Below, in pieces: positions 16,804 to 25,996 of a stretch of DNA of 64,000 bases. The stretch spans positions 248,001-312,000 of the forward strand of contig NZ_ANBA01000014.1 of the NCBI RefSeq assembly GCF_000341085.1, read 5' to 3'. Made by a program: the position numbers and the translations under genes. The stretch comes from Nocardiopsis ganjiahuensis DSM 45031 (GTDB lineage: Bacteria; Actinomycetota; Actinomycetes; Streptosporangiales; Streptosporangiaceae). The notes under the pieces were generated by a model. That model saw only the letters and a list, made by a program, of their open reading frames with translations. It was not told where the DNA came from and did not search any database. Within the stretch, counting starts at the first letter, position 1. Every line of letters starts with the position of its first letter.

Positions 16804-17937
16804 GTGGCCGAGCCCGTCCGTGTGCGCAGACTGACCGACCAGGAGGGGCAGAAGCTGCAGCGGATCGTGCGCCGTGGCGGCACCAACTCGGTGCGCTACC
16901 GGCGCACGATGATGCTGCTGGCCTCGGCCGGCGGGAACCGCGTGCCGGTCATCGCCCAACTGGTGCAGGCCGACGAGGACACCGTCCGAGACGTGATCCA
17001 CAAGTTCAACGAGTCCGGCCTGGCCTGGCTGGACCCTAAGTGGGCGGGAGGCCGTCCCCGCCAACTCGGTTCGGACGACGAAGACTTCGTCATCCAGACG
17101 GCCACCACCCGCCCCGCCAAGCTCGGCGAACCCTTCACCCGATGGTCGATCCGCAAGCTCGCCGACCATCTGCGCCGCAACATCACCCGGCCGGTACGCA
17201 TCGGGCGCGAGGCCCTGCGCTGCCTGCTGCTTCGCCGCGGGATCACCTTCCAGCGCAGCAAGACCTGGAAGGAGTCCAGCGACCCGCACTTCGACGCCAA
17301 GCTGGACCGCATCGAATACGCGATCAACGAGCGGCCCGACCGCACCTTTGCCTTCGACGAGTTCGGGCCGCTCGGCATCCGCCCCACTGCCGGATCCTGC
17401 TGGGCGAAGCAGGGCCGCCCCGACCGGCTGCCAGCGACCTACCACCGCACCCACGGGGCCACCTATTTCCACGGCTGTTACTCGGTCGGCGATGACACGC
17501 TCTGGGGCGTCAACCGGCGCCACAAGGGTGCCGGCCAGTCGCTGGCCGCGCTGAAGTCAATCCGCGCGCCCCGCCCGGACGGCGCCCCGATCTACGTGGT
17601 CCTGGACAATCTCTCCGCTCACAAGGGCAGCAAGATCAGCCAGTGGGCGCGGAGAAACAAAGTCAACTTGTGCTTCACCCCGACGAATGCGTCATGGGCG
17701 AACCCGATCGAGGCACACTTCGGGCCGCTGCGACAGTTCACCCTGGCCAACTCCCACCATCCCAACCACACCGTCCAGACACGGGAGTTGCACCGCTACC
17801 TGCGCTGGCGCAACCGGAACGCCCGGCACCCAGACCTGCTGGCCGCCCAGCGGCGCGAGCGCGCCCGCATCCGCAGCGAGAAGGGCATCCGCTGGGGAGG
17901 ACGCCCCTCGCCGAGGCGGCGTGAGACAAACTTGTGA
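16804..17937 (+). CDS. IS630 family transposase
   Basis: This transposase of about 377 residues has an N-terminal helix-turn-helix region (VRRLTDQEGQKLQRIVRRGG through DTVRDVIHKFNESG) and a DDE catalytic core: Asp in TFAFDEFGPLG, Asp in VVLDNLSAHKG, Glu in WANPIEAHFGPL. This is the IS630/Tc1-mariner architecture. GTG 16804 is a plausible start; upstream GTGs cannot be excluded. The frame is intact, so the enzyme may be functional. I could not find matching terminal inverted repeats on both sides: the left candidate (near 16720) has no partner after 17937, which suggests the right end is lost or diverged. Confidence 0.88.
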   Translation: MAEPVRVRRLTDQEGQKLQRIVRRGGTNSVRYRRTMMLLASAGGNRVPVIAQLVQADEDTVRDVIHKFNESGLAWLDPKWAGGRPRQLGSDDEDFVIQTATTRPAKLGEPFTRWSIRKLADHLRRNITRPVRIGREALRCLLLRRGITFQRSKTWKESSDPHFDAKLDRIEYAINERPDRTFAFDEFGPLGIRPTAGSCWAKQGRPDRLPATYHRTHGATYFHGCYSVGDDTLWGVNRRHKGAGQSLAALKSIRAPRPDGAPIYVVLDNLSAHKGSKISQWARRNKVNLCFTPTNASWANPIEAHFGPLRQFTLANSHHPNHTVQTRELHRYLRWRNRNARHPDLLAAQRRERARIRSEKGIRWGGRPSPRRRETNL

Positions 17938-18018
17938 AGATCGCGGCGCCGTAGGAGGCCGGCTGTCCCGGCGATATCGAGTGGTCCGCAGAGACCGCCC
18001 GATGCTACCGTCCGGCGC

Positions 18019-18546
18019 ATGAACGCTTCCTCGGAGCACGCAGCAGAGCCGCCGGACAACTTGACCGACCCCCGCGAGCTGGCGCTCGCTTACCTCGACT
18101 ACTACCGGGCCGCGCTGCTGCGCAAGCTCGACGGCATGTCCGAGGAAGACCTGCGCAACAGCAGGCTCCCGTCCGGCTGGGCCCCACTCGCCCTGCTCAA
18201 GCACCTCGCGTTCGTGGAACGGCGATGGTTCCGCTGGGGGTTCGCCGCCGAACAAGTGGATCCCGTCTGGGGCGATGAAGACCCTGACACACGAAAATGG
18301 CACGTCGGAGCCGAGGAATCGACAGAAGAGGTCCGAGCCCTCTTCCTGGACGAGTGCGCACGATCCCGCAAGATCGTGGCGGGCGTCGACCTGCAGGAAT
18401 CCGCACGCAGTGGTGGCGGCTTCAACCCCCCTGACCACCACCCGGCCCTGATCTGGATCCTGTTCCACATGCTGCAGGAGTACGCCCGACACATCGGCCA
18501 GCTCGACGTGGTCCGCGAACTCGCCGACGGTGTCACCGGCGAGTAG
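18019..18546 (+). CDS. DinB/DUF664 family protein
   Basis: This 175-residue four-helix-bundle protein has LLKHLAFVERRWFRWGF near residue 56 and a late MLQEYARHIGQLDVVRE segment near 152. The His residues at these two places are the usual metal ligands of the DinB/DUF664 superfamily, whose better-known members are mycothiol- or bacillithiol-dependent S-transferases and maleylpyruvate isomerases. Actinomycetes make mycothiol, so a thiol-transferase role is possible but unproven. It stands alone between the IS630 gene and a barstar-like gene. Confidence 0.85.
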   Translation: MNASSEHAAEPPDNLTDPRELALAYLDYYRAALLRKLDGMSEEDLRNSRLPSGWAPLALLKHLAFVERRWFRWGFAAEQVDPVWGDEDPDTRKWHVGAEESTEEVRALFLDECARSRKIVAGVDLQESARSGGGFNPPDHHPALIWILFHMLQEYARHIGQLDVVRELADGVTGE

Positions 18547-18659
18547 CGCAGCATCGGCCAGAACAGACCACGTTCTCCACCTGGATGGGTCCGCACCGTC
18601 ACGAGCACCCATTCCCCAAGCCGGTGAACGTTCCCGGCCGGAGCTAGGATCAGCCCTTC

Positions 18660-19490
18660 ATGGGAAACGCGACGCGAGCATCAGCCCGGTCCGCCGGGGG
18701 ACAGAAGTACGCGCTGACCTCGGACGAGGACGACGCCGACTTCTGGGGCTCCGCTCACGAGGCAGAGGGGCTCTTCACTCCGCTGCCGGAGGAGGCCGGA
18801 GCACGCCGAGTGCTTCTTTCGGGGTGTCTCCCGGAGGGCGGCCTGCTGAAAAGCGTGGACCGCATCGGCAGCCGTCGTGCCGTGGCCGGGAACGCCTACT
18901 GGGACCTCCTCGACGCCGACGGCGTCACCATGGGGTCCTACTTCGTCAACGAGGTCACCGTCATCGACGTCGAGCCCTCCAGCTGGGGGTCCGGACTCGT
19001 CGACCTCACCCTGACGCTGTGGTGCGAGGACGCCCTGCCCGGGGCGGCACCGGTGTGGGACCTGATCCGCACGGGACACCTGAGCCGTACCGGCATGTGG
19101 CACGAACTCGCCTCCGAGGACAGAAAAGCGTGGTTGTCGGTGGCGCTGTGGTCCTCGCGGTACCGGCGCCGGGGGAAACCGGATGCTTCCGCCGGCCAGG
19201 TGTTCACCGTGGACGGTCGGCGCGTCGTGGACCGGGCCAGTTTCTACTGTGCGATCGGTGAGGCCGTCAACGGGCCGGGCGGGTACTTCGGCTGGAACCT
19301 CGACGCTCTGGTTGACTGCCTGAGGGGCGGTTGGGGCGCCGCTACCCCGTTCACCCTCCACTGGGATTTCTCGGCCGAGTCCAGGGCACGGTTGGTGGAA
19401 CGGGTGCCCACCGGTCGTGACGATGTCGCTCTGTTCGACCTGCTCCTGGAGATATTCGAGGAGGGAGGCGTGAACGTCGTTCTCCGGTGA
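18660..19490 (+). CDS. barstar-like protein with extra N-terminal domain
   Basis: The C-terminal part (residues about 185-276) carries the barstar signature: a start strand with VDRASFYCAIGEAVNGPGGYFGWNLDALVDCL and the end strand IFEEGGVNVVLR. Barstar is the intracellular inhibitor of the barnase ribonuclease. The N-terminal 180 residues form a separate domain I do not recognise, making the protein about three times the length of classic barstar. No barnase-type RNase gene is adjacent. It may protect against RNases delivered by competitors or regulate an unlinked RNase. Confidence 0.75.
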   Translation: MGNATRASARSAGGQKYALTSDEDDADFWGSAHEAEGLFTPLPEEAGARRVLLSGCLPEGGLLKSVDRIGSRRAVAGNAYWDLLDADGVTMGSYFVNEVTVIDVEPSSWGSGLVDLTLTLWCEDALPGAAPVWDLIRTGHLSRTGMWHELASEDRKAWLSVALWSSRYRRRGKPDASAGQVFTVDGRRVVDRASFYCAIGEAVNGPGGYFGWNLDALVDCLRGGWGAATPFTLHWDFSAESRARLVERVPTGRDDVALFDLLLEIFEEGGVNVVLR

Positions 19491-20909
19491 GAGCCGGTCA
19501 CCGTCCTGCGCGACCCGCCGCCACCCACACCCTCGGCTCAGATCGACCCGCTGTGTGTTCGGTGCGCGCCGTGGTCTCCGACACCACGGCCGCACCGCTG
19601 CGCAGGGAGCGGCGGCGTTCCACCCCGGAACTGCGGCCCTTCCCTGCTGTCCACCAGGGGCTCGGTGTGGGCGAACGCCTCCTGCCCGGCCGTGCTACGC
19701 GGACCGCTGGTGCGCCTTCCACGCCTGGTGGAGCTCACGCCGACGCTCGTACTCCTTTTTCGCGCGGACCCGCGGATCGCGTTCCGGGGACAGGGCCGCC
19801 GGGCCCATGACCTGTAGGAGCGCGTAGTTGATCCGGAACCCCGTCCTGTACAGCAACGAGAACGAGTCTTTTCCATGCGGCTTGTCCACAGCCGTCCACC
19901 TCACTGTTCTTCGGGATCGCGGGCGCACGCCGCGAGAGCGCGATCGAGCAGGGAATCCATCGCGTGAAGTCCGCGGCCCGCCCCGCCCAGCAGCGTATCC
20001 GCCCGCTTTGCGCCGCTCCGGTCGACCCGTCCCGCACGGGCACGGCCACCGAACGGCCTCATGGTTCCAGGGCGCTGCGGCATCCAGTTCGGAGAGGAAC
20101 GGGGGTCGTCGACCCACCTGTCCAGCCTCCGCCGCGGCCACAGCCGAGGCTCTCCTCCAGTCTCCCCGAGATCCGGTCCCGCGAGGCTTCCCCGACCGGC
20201 TGACAGCCCTGATGCGGCGGAGTTGCCGAGACTCCGTGCGGCGCTCGCTGCTCACGTCACGGCGGCACGCGACTCCCTGATCTCGCGGACCGCATGCTCG
20301 CCACAGGGTGCCGTATCGGCGAGGCACTGAGCAGATTCCCTCACACCACTTCGGACCGCCCCACGTACCCCTTGCCGCCCAAGGCGATGAGCCCGGAGGC
20401 TTTGATGCGTTCGTCTCCCAGCAGCGGGCACCGCCGGACCCGACATGGCGGGTGACCCGATGGCGTGGTGCTGTCGCGGACGACGCAGGGTCGGCTCGGC
20501 GTTCCCTTCGGCCCCTGCGGACATGATCGTTGTTGACCGAACCGGAAGCTCCACCGGAGTACCAGGCCTCATTTCCCACCCCTCCTTCATCACGTTCCGA
20601 CACGCGGGGACAGAGTGTGGAAATGATCCGTGCGCGATGGTTCCATACACGTCAACGCGCGGTCGGTGACACGCGCGCACATCAAAACTGAAGAGGACGT
20701 CCGGTGGTAACGTCTGACGTCCGTCACTATGAGTGACGGCCTGTTCGAGTGCGGCCCAGGACGCTCCACGACGTCGAGTCGCGCTCGGAGGACACAGGGA
20801 ACGCAGCTGGTCGCGCACACTGTCGGCGCGCCATCTGAGGGATCCGTCGTGTGAGGGCGGAGCCGTCTGAAACGTAGGTCGTCGATATCCGTGACTTCAG
20901 GAGGAGACC
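19491..20909. other. 1.4-kb decayed stretch with gene remnants
   Basis: No intact gene is supported here. On the minus strand 19695-19900 encodes a protein-like tail (YRTGFRINYALLQVMGPAAL then KKEYERRREL) with no start. Next to it, 19901-19960 reads MDSLLDRALAACARDPEEQ and stops. The segment 19926-19985 is repeated with changes at 30119-30180. The rest, 20060-20900, has several open frames without family features. The region looks like debris of an earlier insertion. Confidence 0.5.
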
Positions 20910-21473
20910 ATGACCACGGAATCTCAGAATCCCGACCTCATCGATGTCATCATCTCCGACCACCGCCAGGTCGAACAGATATTCAAGGAGCTGGAGAGTT
21001 CCCCCTCTCCCGAAGTGCGCAAGCAGCTGACCGAGCACGTGATCACCGAGCTGGTGAGGCATTCGGTCGCCGAGGAACAGCACATGTACCCCGCGGCGCG
21101 CCGGGTGCTGGACGACGGCGACCAGATCGTCGACCACGAGCTCCAGGAGCACGCCGAGGCCGAACAGGTGATGAAGGACCTGGAGGGCCTGGACGCCGGC
21201 GATCCCGAGTTCCAGCGGCTGCTGAACACGCTGATCTCGGACATCCGCCACCACGTGGACGACGAGGAGAAGGACCTCCTGCCGCGCCTGCGTGCCGCGT
21301 GCACGCAGGAGGAACTGCGGGACCTGGGCGCCAAGGTGGTCAAGGCCAAGGAACGGGCTCCCACACGCCCTCACCCCAGTGCGCCGGACACCCCGCCCGC
21401 CAACAAGATCCTGGACCCGGGAGCAGGTCTCATCGATCGGATGCGTGACGCGCTCTCGGGCCGCGAATCCTGA
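20910..21473 (+). CDS. hemerythrin HHE domain protein
   Basis: This 187-residue protein has an N-terminal hemerythrin-like four-helix bundle. Candidate di-iron ligands are His in ISDHRQVE (about 18), His and Glu in RHSVAEEQHMYP (about 51-59), His and Glu near VDHELQEHAEAE (about 75-83), and His/Glu in IRHHVDDEEKDLLP (about 111-118). Such proteins bind oxygen, nitric oxide or iron. The C-terminal 45 residues are Pro-rich and end in an amphipathic helix. AGGAGGAG precedes the ATG. The gene is monocistronic and is followed by a terminator-like hairpin. Confidence 0.92.
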   Translation: MTTESQNPDLIDVIISDHRQVEQIFKELESSPSPEVRKQLTEHVITELVRHSVAEEQHMYPAARRVLDDGDQIVDHELQEHAEAEQVMKDLEGLDAGDPEFQRLLNTLISDIRHHVDDEEKDLLPRLRAACTQEELRDLGAKVVKAKERAPTRPHPSAPDTPPANKILDPGAGLIDRMRDALSGRES

Positions 21474-21720
21474 GGAACCGTCGCACGGCCCTGTCCCGGC
21501 AGGGTCATGGACCGCCGGGTGCGCGAGTGGCGCGTGCCCAGACCCGGTCGGCGCCGAGGCGAGCCCCGCACCCCATCCGGCAGGCGTAGCGGGCCTTCCG
21601 GGAAGTCCGGGTGGTGGCCTCACCGGCCGGTCCACCGGTCCGTCGGTCCGCCGGTCTCCGCCGGAGACGGGTGCGGGGCCGTGGGGAAGGGCCGAGCCAG
21701 TCGGCTCGACGTTCAACCTC

Positions 21721-21756
21721 GAGCCCGTGACCGGATACCGTCCCGGTCACGGGCTC
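21721..21756 (+). terminator. intrinsic-type terminator
   Basis: A perfect 14-bp inverted repeat (GAGCCCGTGACCGG / CCGGTCACGGGCTC) with an 8-nt loop lies about 250 bp after the hemerythrin gene. It could end transcription from that gene or from minus-strand genes beyond. Confidence 0.65.
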
Positions 21757-21840
21757 CATCGTTTTCCGCACGGCGCAACGGCCTCCGCGTGATGATGTGC
21801 GCCCGGGTGCGCACCACCCCTGAGGAGCCGCTGGACGCGC

Positions 21841-22038
21841 TCACCACCGACTGATGAACCGGTGAGGGACCACCGCCGAATCCTGTGGTGATCCTCCTCG
21901 CTCCAACGGCAGCGTCGTCGCGATCGGGTCGGTGACCGGTTCGTCGGAGAGCACCCCGACGACCCAAGCGTCGCCGGTGCGCAGGGGGACGTTCACGGAG
22001 CGAATCCTCTCCAGGCCCAGGCGTCCAGCTGGTTGCAC
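21841..22038 (-). pseudogene. small protein-like fragment of unknown origin
   Basis: A 65-codon minus-strand frame contains RTGDAWVVGVLSDEPVTDPI and looks like real coding sequence by composition, but it has no ribosome site and no recognisable family. It lies ten bases from the stop of the regulator gene on the same strand and could be a cut-off gene end. I saw nothing else in 21474-22048 besides the hairpin at 21721. Confidence 0.3.
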
Positions 22039-22048
22039 GCGGTGCCGG

Positions 22049-22951
22049 TCAGGTGCTGGGCTTCGAACGCTGTTCGTCCACGGTCGCCGCGGACGATGCG
22101 CGTTCCTCGCTGGCGACCCACGAGGCGAGCAACTGCATGCGCTCGGCCGACGGCGAACCGGGTTCGGCGGCGTAGATCGTCAGCGTCAGGCCGGGCTCGG
22201 CCTCCAGCCCCATCCCCTCGTAGGCCAGCGTCATCTCGCCGACGACCGAGTGGTGGAACGTCTTGAACCCCGTGCCGTGGTGCCTCACGTTGTGCGCGCC
22301 CCAGAGGCGGCGGAAAACACCACTGCGGGTCGAGAGCTCTCCGATGAGGTCGTGCAGCTCCTTGTTGTGCGGGTCGCGGCCCGCCTCGGTGCGCAGGATC
22401 GAAACGGTGACCTCCGCGAACGCATCCCAGTCGGGGTAGAACGCGTAGGCGCGCTCGTCGAGGAAGGTGAACCGCGCGATGTTCGGCGGCTGCCCGGGCA
22501 TGTCGTACGTGTCCTTGTAGAACGCGCGGCCCAGCGCGTTCGCCGCCAGCAGGTCCATCCGCCCGTTGCGGACGAACGCGGGCCCGGCGGTGACCGCGTC
22601 CAGCGTCCACTGCAGGCTCGGATGAGGCGTCCAGCACTTCGGGCTTCGCCTACGAGGGGGCCGGGCCACCGTGCTCGCGGCGTGGGCGAGGTCGAACAGA
22701 TGGGCCCGTTCGGCGTCGTCGAGCCGCAGCGCCTTCGCGATGCTGTCGAGGACCTCCGGGGACGCTCCGCTGATCGCTCCGCGCTCCAGCTTCGTGTAGT
22801 ACTCGACACTCACCCCGGCCAGGGTGGCGACCTCGCTGCGGCGCAGCCCCTTGACCCGCCGGTTCGTGCCCGCCGGCAGCCCGACATCACCGGGCGTGAT
22901 CTTTTCCCGCCGTGTGGTGAGGAACTCTCGAACCTCGGCTCGGTTGTCCAT
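22049..22951 (-). CDS. XRE-family regulator with MmyB-like ligand-binding domain
   Basis: This is a 300-residue regulator. Residues about 10-85 form a helix-turn-helix of the XRE type (GLRRSEVATLAGVSVEYYTK, then LERGAISGASPEVLDSIAKA). Residues 105-275 form the MmyB-like ligand-binding domain (NGRMDLLAANALGRAFY, ARFTFLDERAYAFYPDW). Such regulators usually control an adjacent divergent oxidoreductase or transporter and sense a small molecule. Here the zinc dehydrogenase at 23083 is divergent, with a 131-bp shared promoter region. The start at 22951 was chosen because the family always begins close to the HTH. Confidence 0.92.
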   Translation of the reverse strand: MDNRAEVREFLTTRREKITPGDVGLPAGTNRRVKGLRRSEVATLAGVSVEYYTKLERGAISGASPEVLDSIAKALRLDDAERAHLFDLAHAASTVARPPRRRSPKCWTPHPSLQWTLDAVTAGPAFVRNGRMDLLAANALGRAFYKDTYDMPGQPPNIARFTFLDERAYAFYPDWDAFAEVTVSILRTEAGRDPHNKELHDLIGELSTRSGVFRRLWGAHNVRHHGTGFKTFHHSVVGEMTLAYEGMGLEAEPGLTLTIYAAEPGSPSAERMQLLASWVASEERASSAATVDEQRSKPST

Positions 22952-23082
22952 GGCTTCAACGGTAATCGGCCGGGCCGGGCACGAGGGAGTCCCTGGTGGT
23001 ACCCCTATCGAGCGGGTCTCCCGCTCGGGTGTGAACCGTGGTGTCGTTGAGGGCGATGAACGAACGAACACGAGGAGGAACC

Positions 23083-24105
23083 ATGCGCGCCGTCGTCATG
23101 CACGCGCCCGGAGACGTCCGGGTCGAGAACATCGAGAAGCCCGCCATCGTCGAGCCGACCGACGCGATCATCCGAGTCACCGCGGCGTGCATCTGTGGCT
23201 CCGATCTGTGGCCCTACCGCGGCGCGGAGGAACTGAACGGCCCCACCCCGATGGGCCACGAGTACGTCGGCGTCGTCGAGGAGATCGGCGAGGACGTGCA
23301 CGACATCGCCGTCGGTGACTTCGTCGTCGGGTCGTTCGTCGCCTCCGACAACAGCTGTGAGATCTGCCGGGCCGGGTTCCAGTCCCGCTGCATCCATCAG
23401 GTCATGATGGGCTCGGTCGGCACGCAGTCCGACTTCGCCCGCATTCCGCTCGCCGACGGCACTCTCGTCAAGGTGCACGGCGAGCCCACCTCGGCACAGC
23501 TGCGCAGCCTGCTCGCCGCCTCCGATGTACTCGGTACCGGCTGGTTCGCCGCTGTCGCGGCCGAGGCCGGACCGGGCAAGACCGTGGCCGTGGTCGGCGA
23601 CGGAGCCGTCGGACTGCTCGCGATCCTCGCGGCCAAGCGCCTCGGTGCGGACCGCGTCATCGCGATGTCGCGCCATGCGGACCGACAGGCGCTGGCGAAG
23701 AGGTTCGGCGCGACCGACATCGTCGAGGAGCGCGGCGACGCAGGCGTTGCACGGATCAGGGAGCTGACGGGCGGCTACGGGGCCCATTCCACCGTGGAGG
23801 CCGTCGGCACGCAGGAGTCGATGATGCAGGCGATCCACGCGACCCGGCCCGGCGGGCACGTCGGCTACGTCGGTGTCTCGCACGGCGTCGAGCTGGACGG
23901 CCTCGATCTGTTCTTCTCCACGGTCAGCCTGCTCGGCGGCCCCGCGCCCGTGCGCCGCTTCCTGCCCGAGCTGATCGATCTCATCATGACCGACCAGATC
24001 GACCCGGGTGTCGTCTTCGATCTCGAGCTCCCGATCGAGGAGGCCGCTGAGGGCTACAGGGCGATGGACGAGCGCCGTGCGGTCAAGGTACTCCTCAGCC
24101 TCTGA
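23083..24105 (+). CDS. zinc-dependent alcohol dehydrogenase (MDR superfamily)
   Basis: This 340-residue medium-chain dehydrogenase has the catalytic-zinc Cys-Gly in CICGSDLWPYRG near residue 37, GHEYVGVVEEIG near 60, only part of the structural zinc lobe (NSCEICRAGFQSRC near 88), and the NAD(P)-binding Rossmann motif VVGDGAVGLLA near 170. It should oxidise an alcohol or reduce a carbonyl compound with NAD(P). GAGGAGG precedes the ATG. Divergent from the MmyB-type regulator and followed by an MFS exporter, it probably belongs to one stress or detoxification unit. Confidence 0.92.
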   Translation: MRAVVMHAPGDVRVENIEKPAIVEPTDAIIRVTAACICGSDLWPYRGAEELNGPTPMGHEYVGVVEEIGEDVHDIAVGDFVVGSFVASDNSCEICRAGFQSRCIHQVMMGSVGTQSDFARIPLADGTLVKVHGEPTSAQLRSLLAASDVLGTGWFAAVAAEAGPGKTVAVVGDGAVGLLAILAAKRLGADRVIAMSRHADRQALAKRFGATDIVEERGDAGVARIRELTGGYGAHSTVEAVGTQESMMQAIHATRPGGHVGYVGVSHGVELDGLDLFFSTVSLLGGPAPVRRFLPELIDLIMTDQIDPGVVFDLELPIEEAAEGYRAMDERRAVKVLLSL

Positions 24106-24269
24106 GTACGGGGCGACCGGCTGCGAGGCCCGGTAGTGCTTCGGCACTGCTTCCCCGGCCCACGCAGCAGGTCGCCCCGACCCGACCGCATCATGCGGTC
24201 AGCGTGCAGACATCCCGGTCACCGCAACAGCGGCCGACCTACGTCGCAATCCCGTGTCGAGGTTCACCC

Positions 24270-25589
24270 ATGCAGGTTGAAGCCCTGTCGGCTTCTCGTT
24301 CCGACGATCCCACCCACCGGACGGCATCCGCAGAACACAAGCGTCTTCCCCTTGTTGTCCATGTCCTCGCCGTGGGCACGTTCCTGATGCTCACCACCGA
24401 GTTCGTCGTCGCCGGAATTCTCCCCGACATCGCCGAAGGCCTGGGAGTCTCCCTCGCGCGGGTCGGATCGCTCATCACGGTCTTCGCCGCAGGCATGATC
24501 GTCGGCGCACCGCTCATGACGATGCTCACTGTTCGGCTCTCCCCACGCCTGACGCTGATCCTGGCGCTCGGGATCTTCGTCGCCGGGCACGTCTGGGTGG
24601 CACTGGCTTCCGACGTCGATCAGATCGTGATCGCCCGGTTCCTCACGGGCCTGGCCACCGGAGCGTTCTGGGCTGTGTCCGCCGTGGTCGCGAGCCGCGC
24701 CGCCGGCTCCGCGATGGGCTCCCGTGCGGTCGGAATCGTGGCCGCAGGGGGCTCCCTGGCCACCGTCCTCGGTGTGCCGATCGGCGCGTACGTCGCCCAG
24801 CTGACCGGTTGGCGCGGGACCTTCTGGGCTCTGGCGATCGCCGCGGCGCTCGTCACCGTCCTCGTCTCCAGGTCGGTGCCCCGCGACGAGCCCGCCAACG
24901 GGGAGAGGCCCTCCCTCGTCGCGGACCTGGCCGGACTCCTCTCCGTCCGGCTGTGGCTCGTCCTGCTCGCCTGCGCCACCACCAGCGGCGGCGTCCTCGC
25001 GGCCTACTCCTTCATCGCGCCCGTCCTCATCGGCCGGTCCGGTGTGCCGGCCTCGGCCGTGCCCCTGGTGCTCACCGTCTTCGGTATCGGTTCGTTCGTC
25101 GGTACCCTCGTCGCCGGACGCTTGGGCGACAGGCATCCGCACGCGGTGACGATCGTCACCCCGGCGGTATCGACCGTCCTGATGGCGGCGATCTTCCTCT
25201 TCTCCTGCTGGTCCTGGGCGATGGTCACCTTGATCGCGCTGCTCGGACTGTTCGGGCTCAGCGCGAACGGCGTGCTCATCCACCTCGCCGTGCGTTTCTC
25301 CGGGAGGGCGGCGTCGCTGGGCTCCGCACTGAGCGTCGCTGCGTTCAACCTCGGCACCGCCGTCGTCACCCCTGTCGCGGGGGCCGCTCTGGCCTCGCCG
25401 CTCGGGCTCGACGGGCCGGCCGCGGTCGGCACAGCCGTCATCGCGCTCACCCTGATCCCGACCACCGTGTTGGGCATCATCACCCTCCGACGTGGTCGAA
25501 CGAGGTCCGGACGCGACTCGGCCGACGGATCGAGTCGACGGGGCCTCTCGGAAGCGCCGCACAACGCATTTCCGGGGACGCTTCGCTGA
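24270..25589 (+). CDS. MFS drug exporter (DHA1 type)
   Basis: This protein of about 439 residues has twelve predicted transmembrane helices. The opening TEFVVAGILPDIAEGLGVSLA and the motif-C region GGSLATVLGVPIGAYVAQLTGWR are typical of DHA1 drug:proton antiporters of the chloramphenicol/arabinose-efflux group. Substrate is unknown. ATG 24270 was chosen because the helices start 30 residues later; the frame runs further upstream. It follows the zinc dehydrogenase on the same strand after 164 bp. Its last 30 codons run into sequence copied from an HTH regulator gene, so the natural C-terminus may have been altered. Confidence 0.88.
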   Translation: MQVEALSASRSDDPTHRTASAEHKRLPLVVHVLAVGTFLMLTTEFVVAGILPDIAEGLGVSLARVGSLITVFAAGMIVGAPLMTMLTVRLSPRLTLILALGIFVAGHVWVALASDVDQIVIARFLTGLATGAFWAVSAVVASRAAGSAMGSRAVGIVAAGGSLATVLGVPIGAYVAQLTGWRGTFWALAIAAALVTVLVSRSVPRDEPANGERPSLVADLAGLLSVRLWLVLLACATTSGGVLAAYSFIAPVLIGRSGVPASAVPLVLTVFGIGSFVGTLVAGRLGDRHPHAVTIVTPAVSTVLMAAIFLFSCWSWAMVTLIALLGLFGLSANGVLIHLAVRFSGRAASLGSALSVAAFNLGTAVVTPVAGAALASPLGLDGPAAVGTAVIALTLIPTTVLGIITLRRGRTRSGRDSADGSSRRGLSEAPHNAFPGTLR

Positions 25590-25692
25590 TCGCTCCGCGC
25601 TCCAGCTCCGTGTAGTGCTCGACGCTCACCCCGGCCAGGGTGGTGACCTCGCTGCAGCACAGCCCTTCGAACCGACGTTTCGCGCCTGCGGC
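25570..25692 (-). pseudogene. N-terminal fragment of a second XRE regulator
   Basis: The minus strand encodes FEGLCCSEVTTLAGVSVEHY followed by TELERGAISEASPE, a close match to the HTH of the regulator at 22049-22951. The DNA is also alike (25573-25690 against 22760-22880). Two Arg are now Cys, the start is missing and the ligand-binding domain is gone. The copy overlaps the end of the MFS reading frame. It is a broken duplicate. About 300 bases after it (25693-25996) hold only unrecognised scraps. Confidence 0.75.
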
Positions 25693-25996
25693 AGCGGATC
25701 CGGCGGTGGTGCTGGACCGCTTCCTCGACCTCGCCCGTTTCGCCGGCGTGGCCGAGCCCACGCCTGCGCACGTGCGATGAATGAGCCACTGCCGACGGAT
25801 CGGTCCAGGGACGTGGCGCTCACCCGGGCGAGGTCGAGCGCCACGTCAGAGCCGCACCCACAATGAGGGCGGTCGCCCCATTCGACTCAGCGTTTCCCAC
25901 GTTCTCCTTCGCGAACCGCTTGTGTCGTAGGGAGCCGTCCACATCGTGTCTGACGGACACTCAAGTAATGGCCGGGCGATGCCTGCGACTGGCTTC

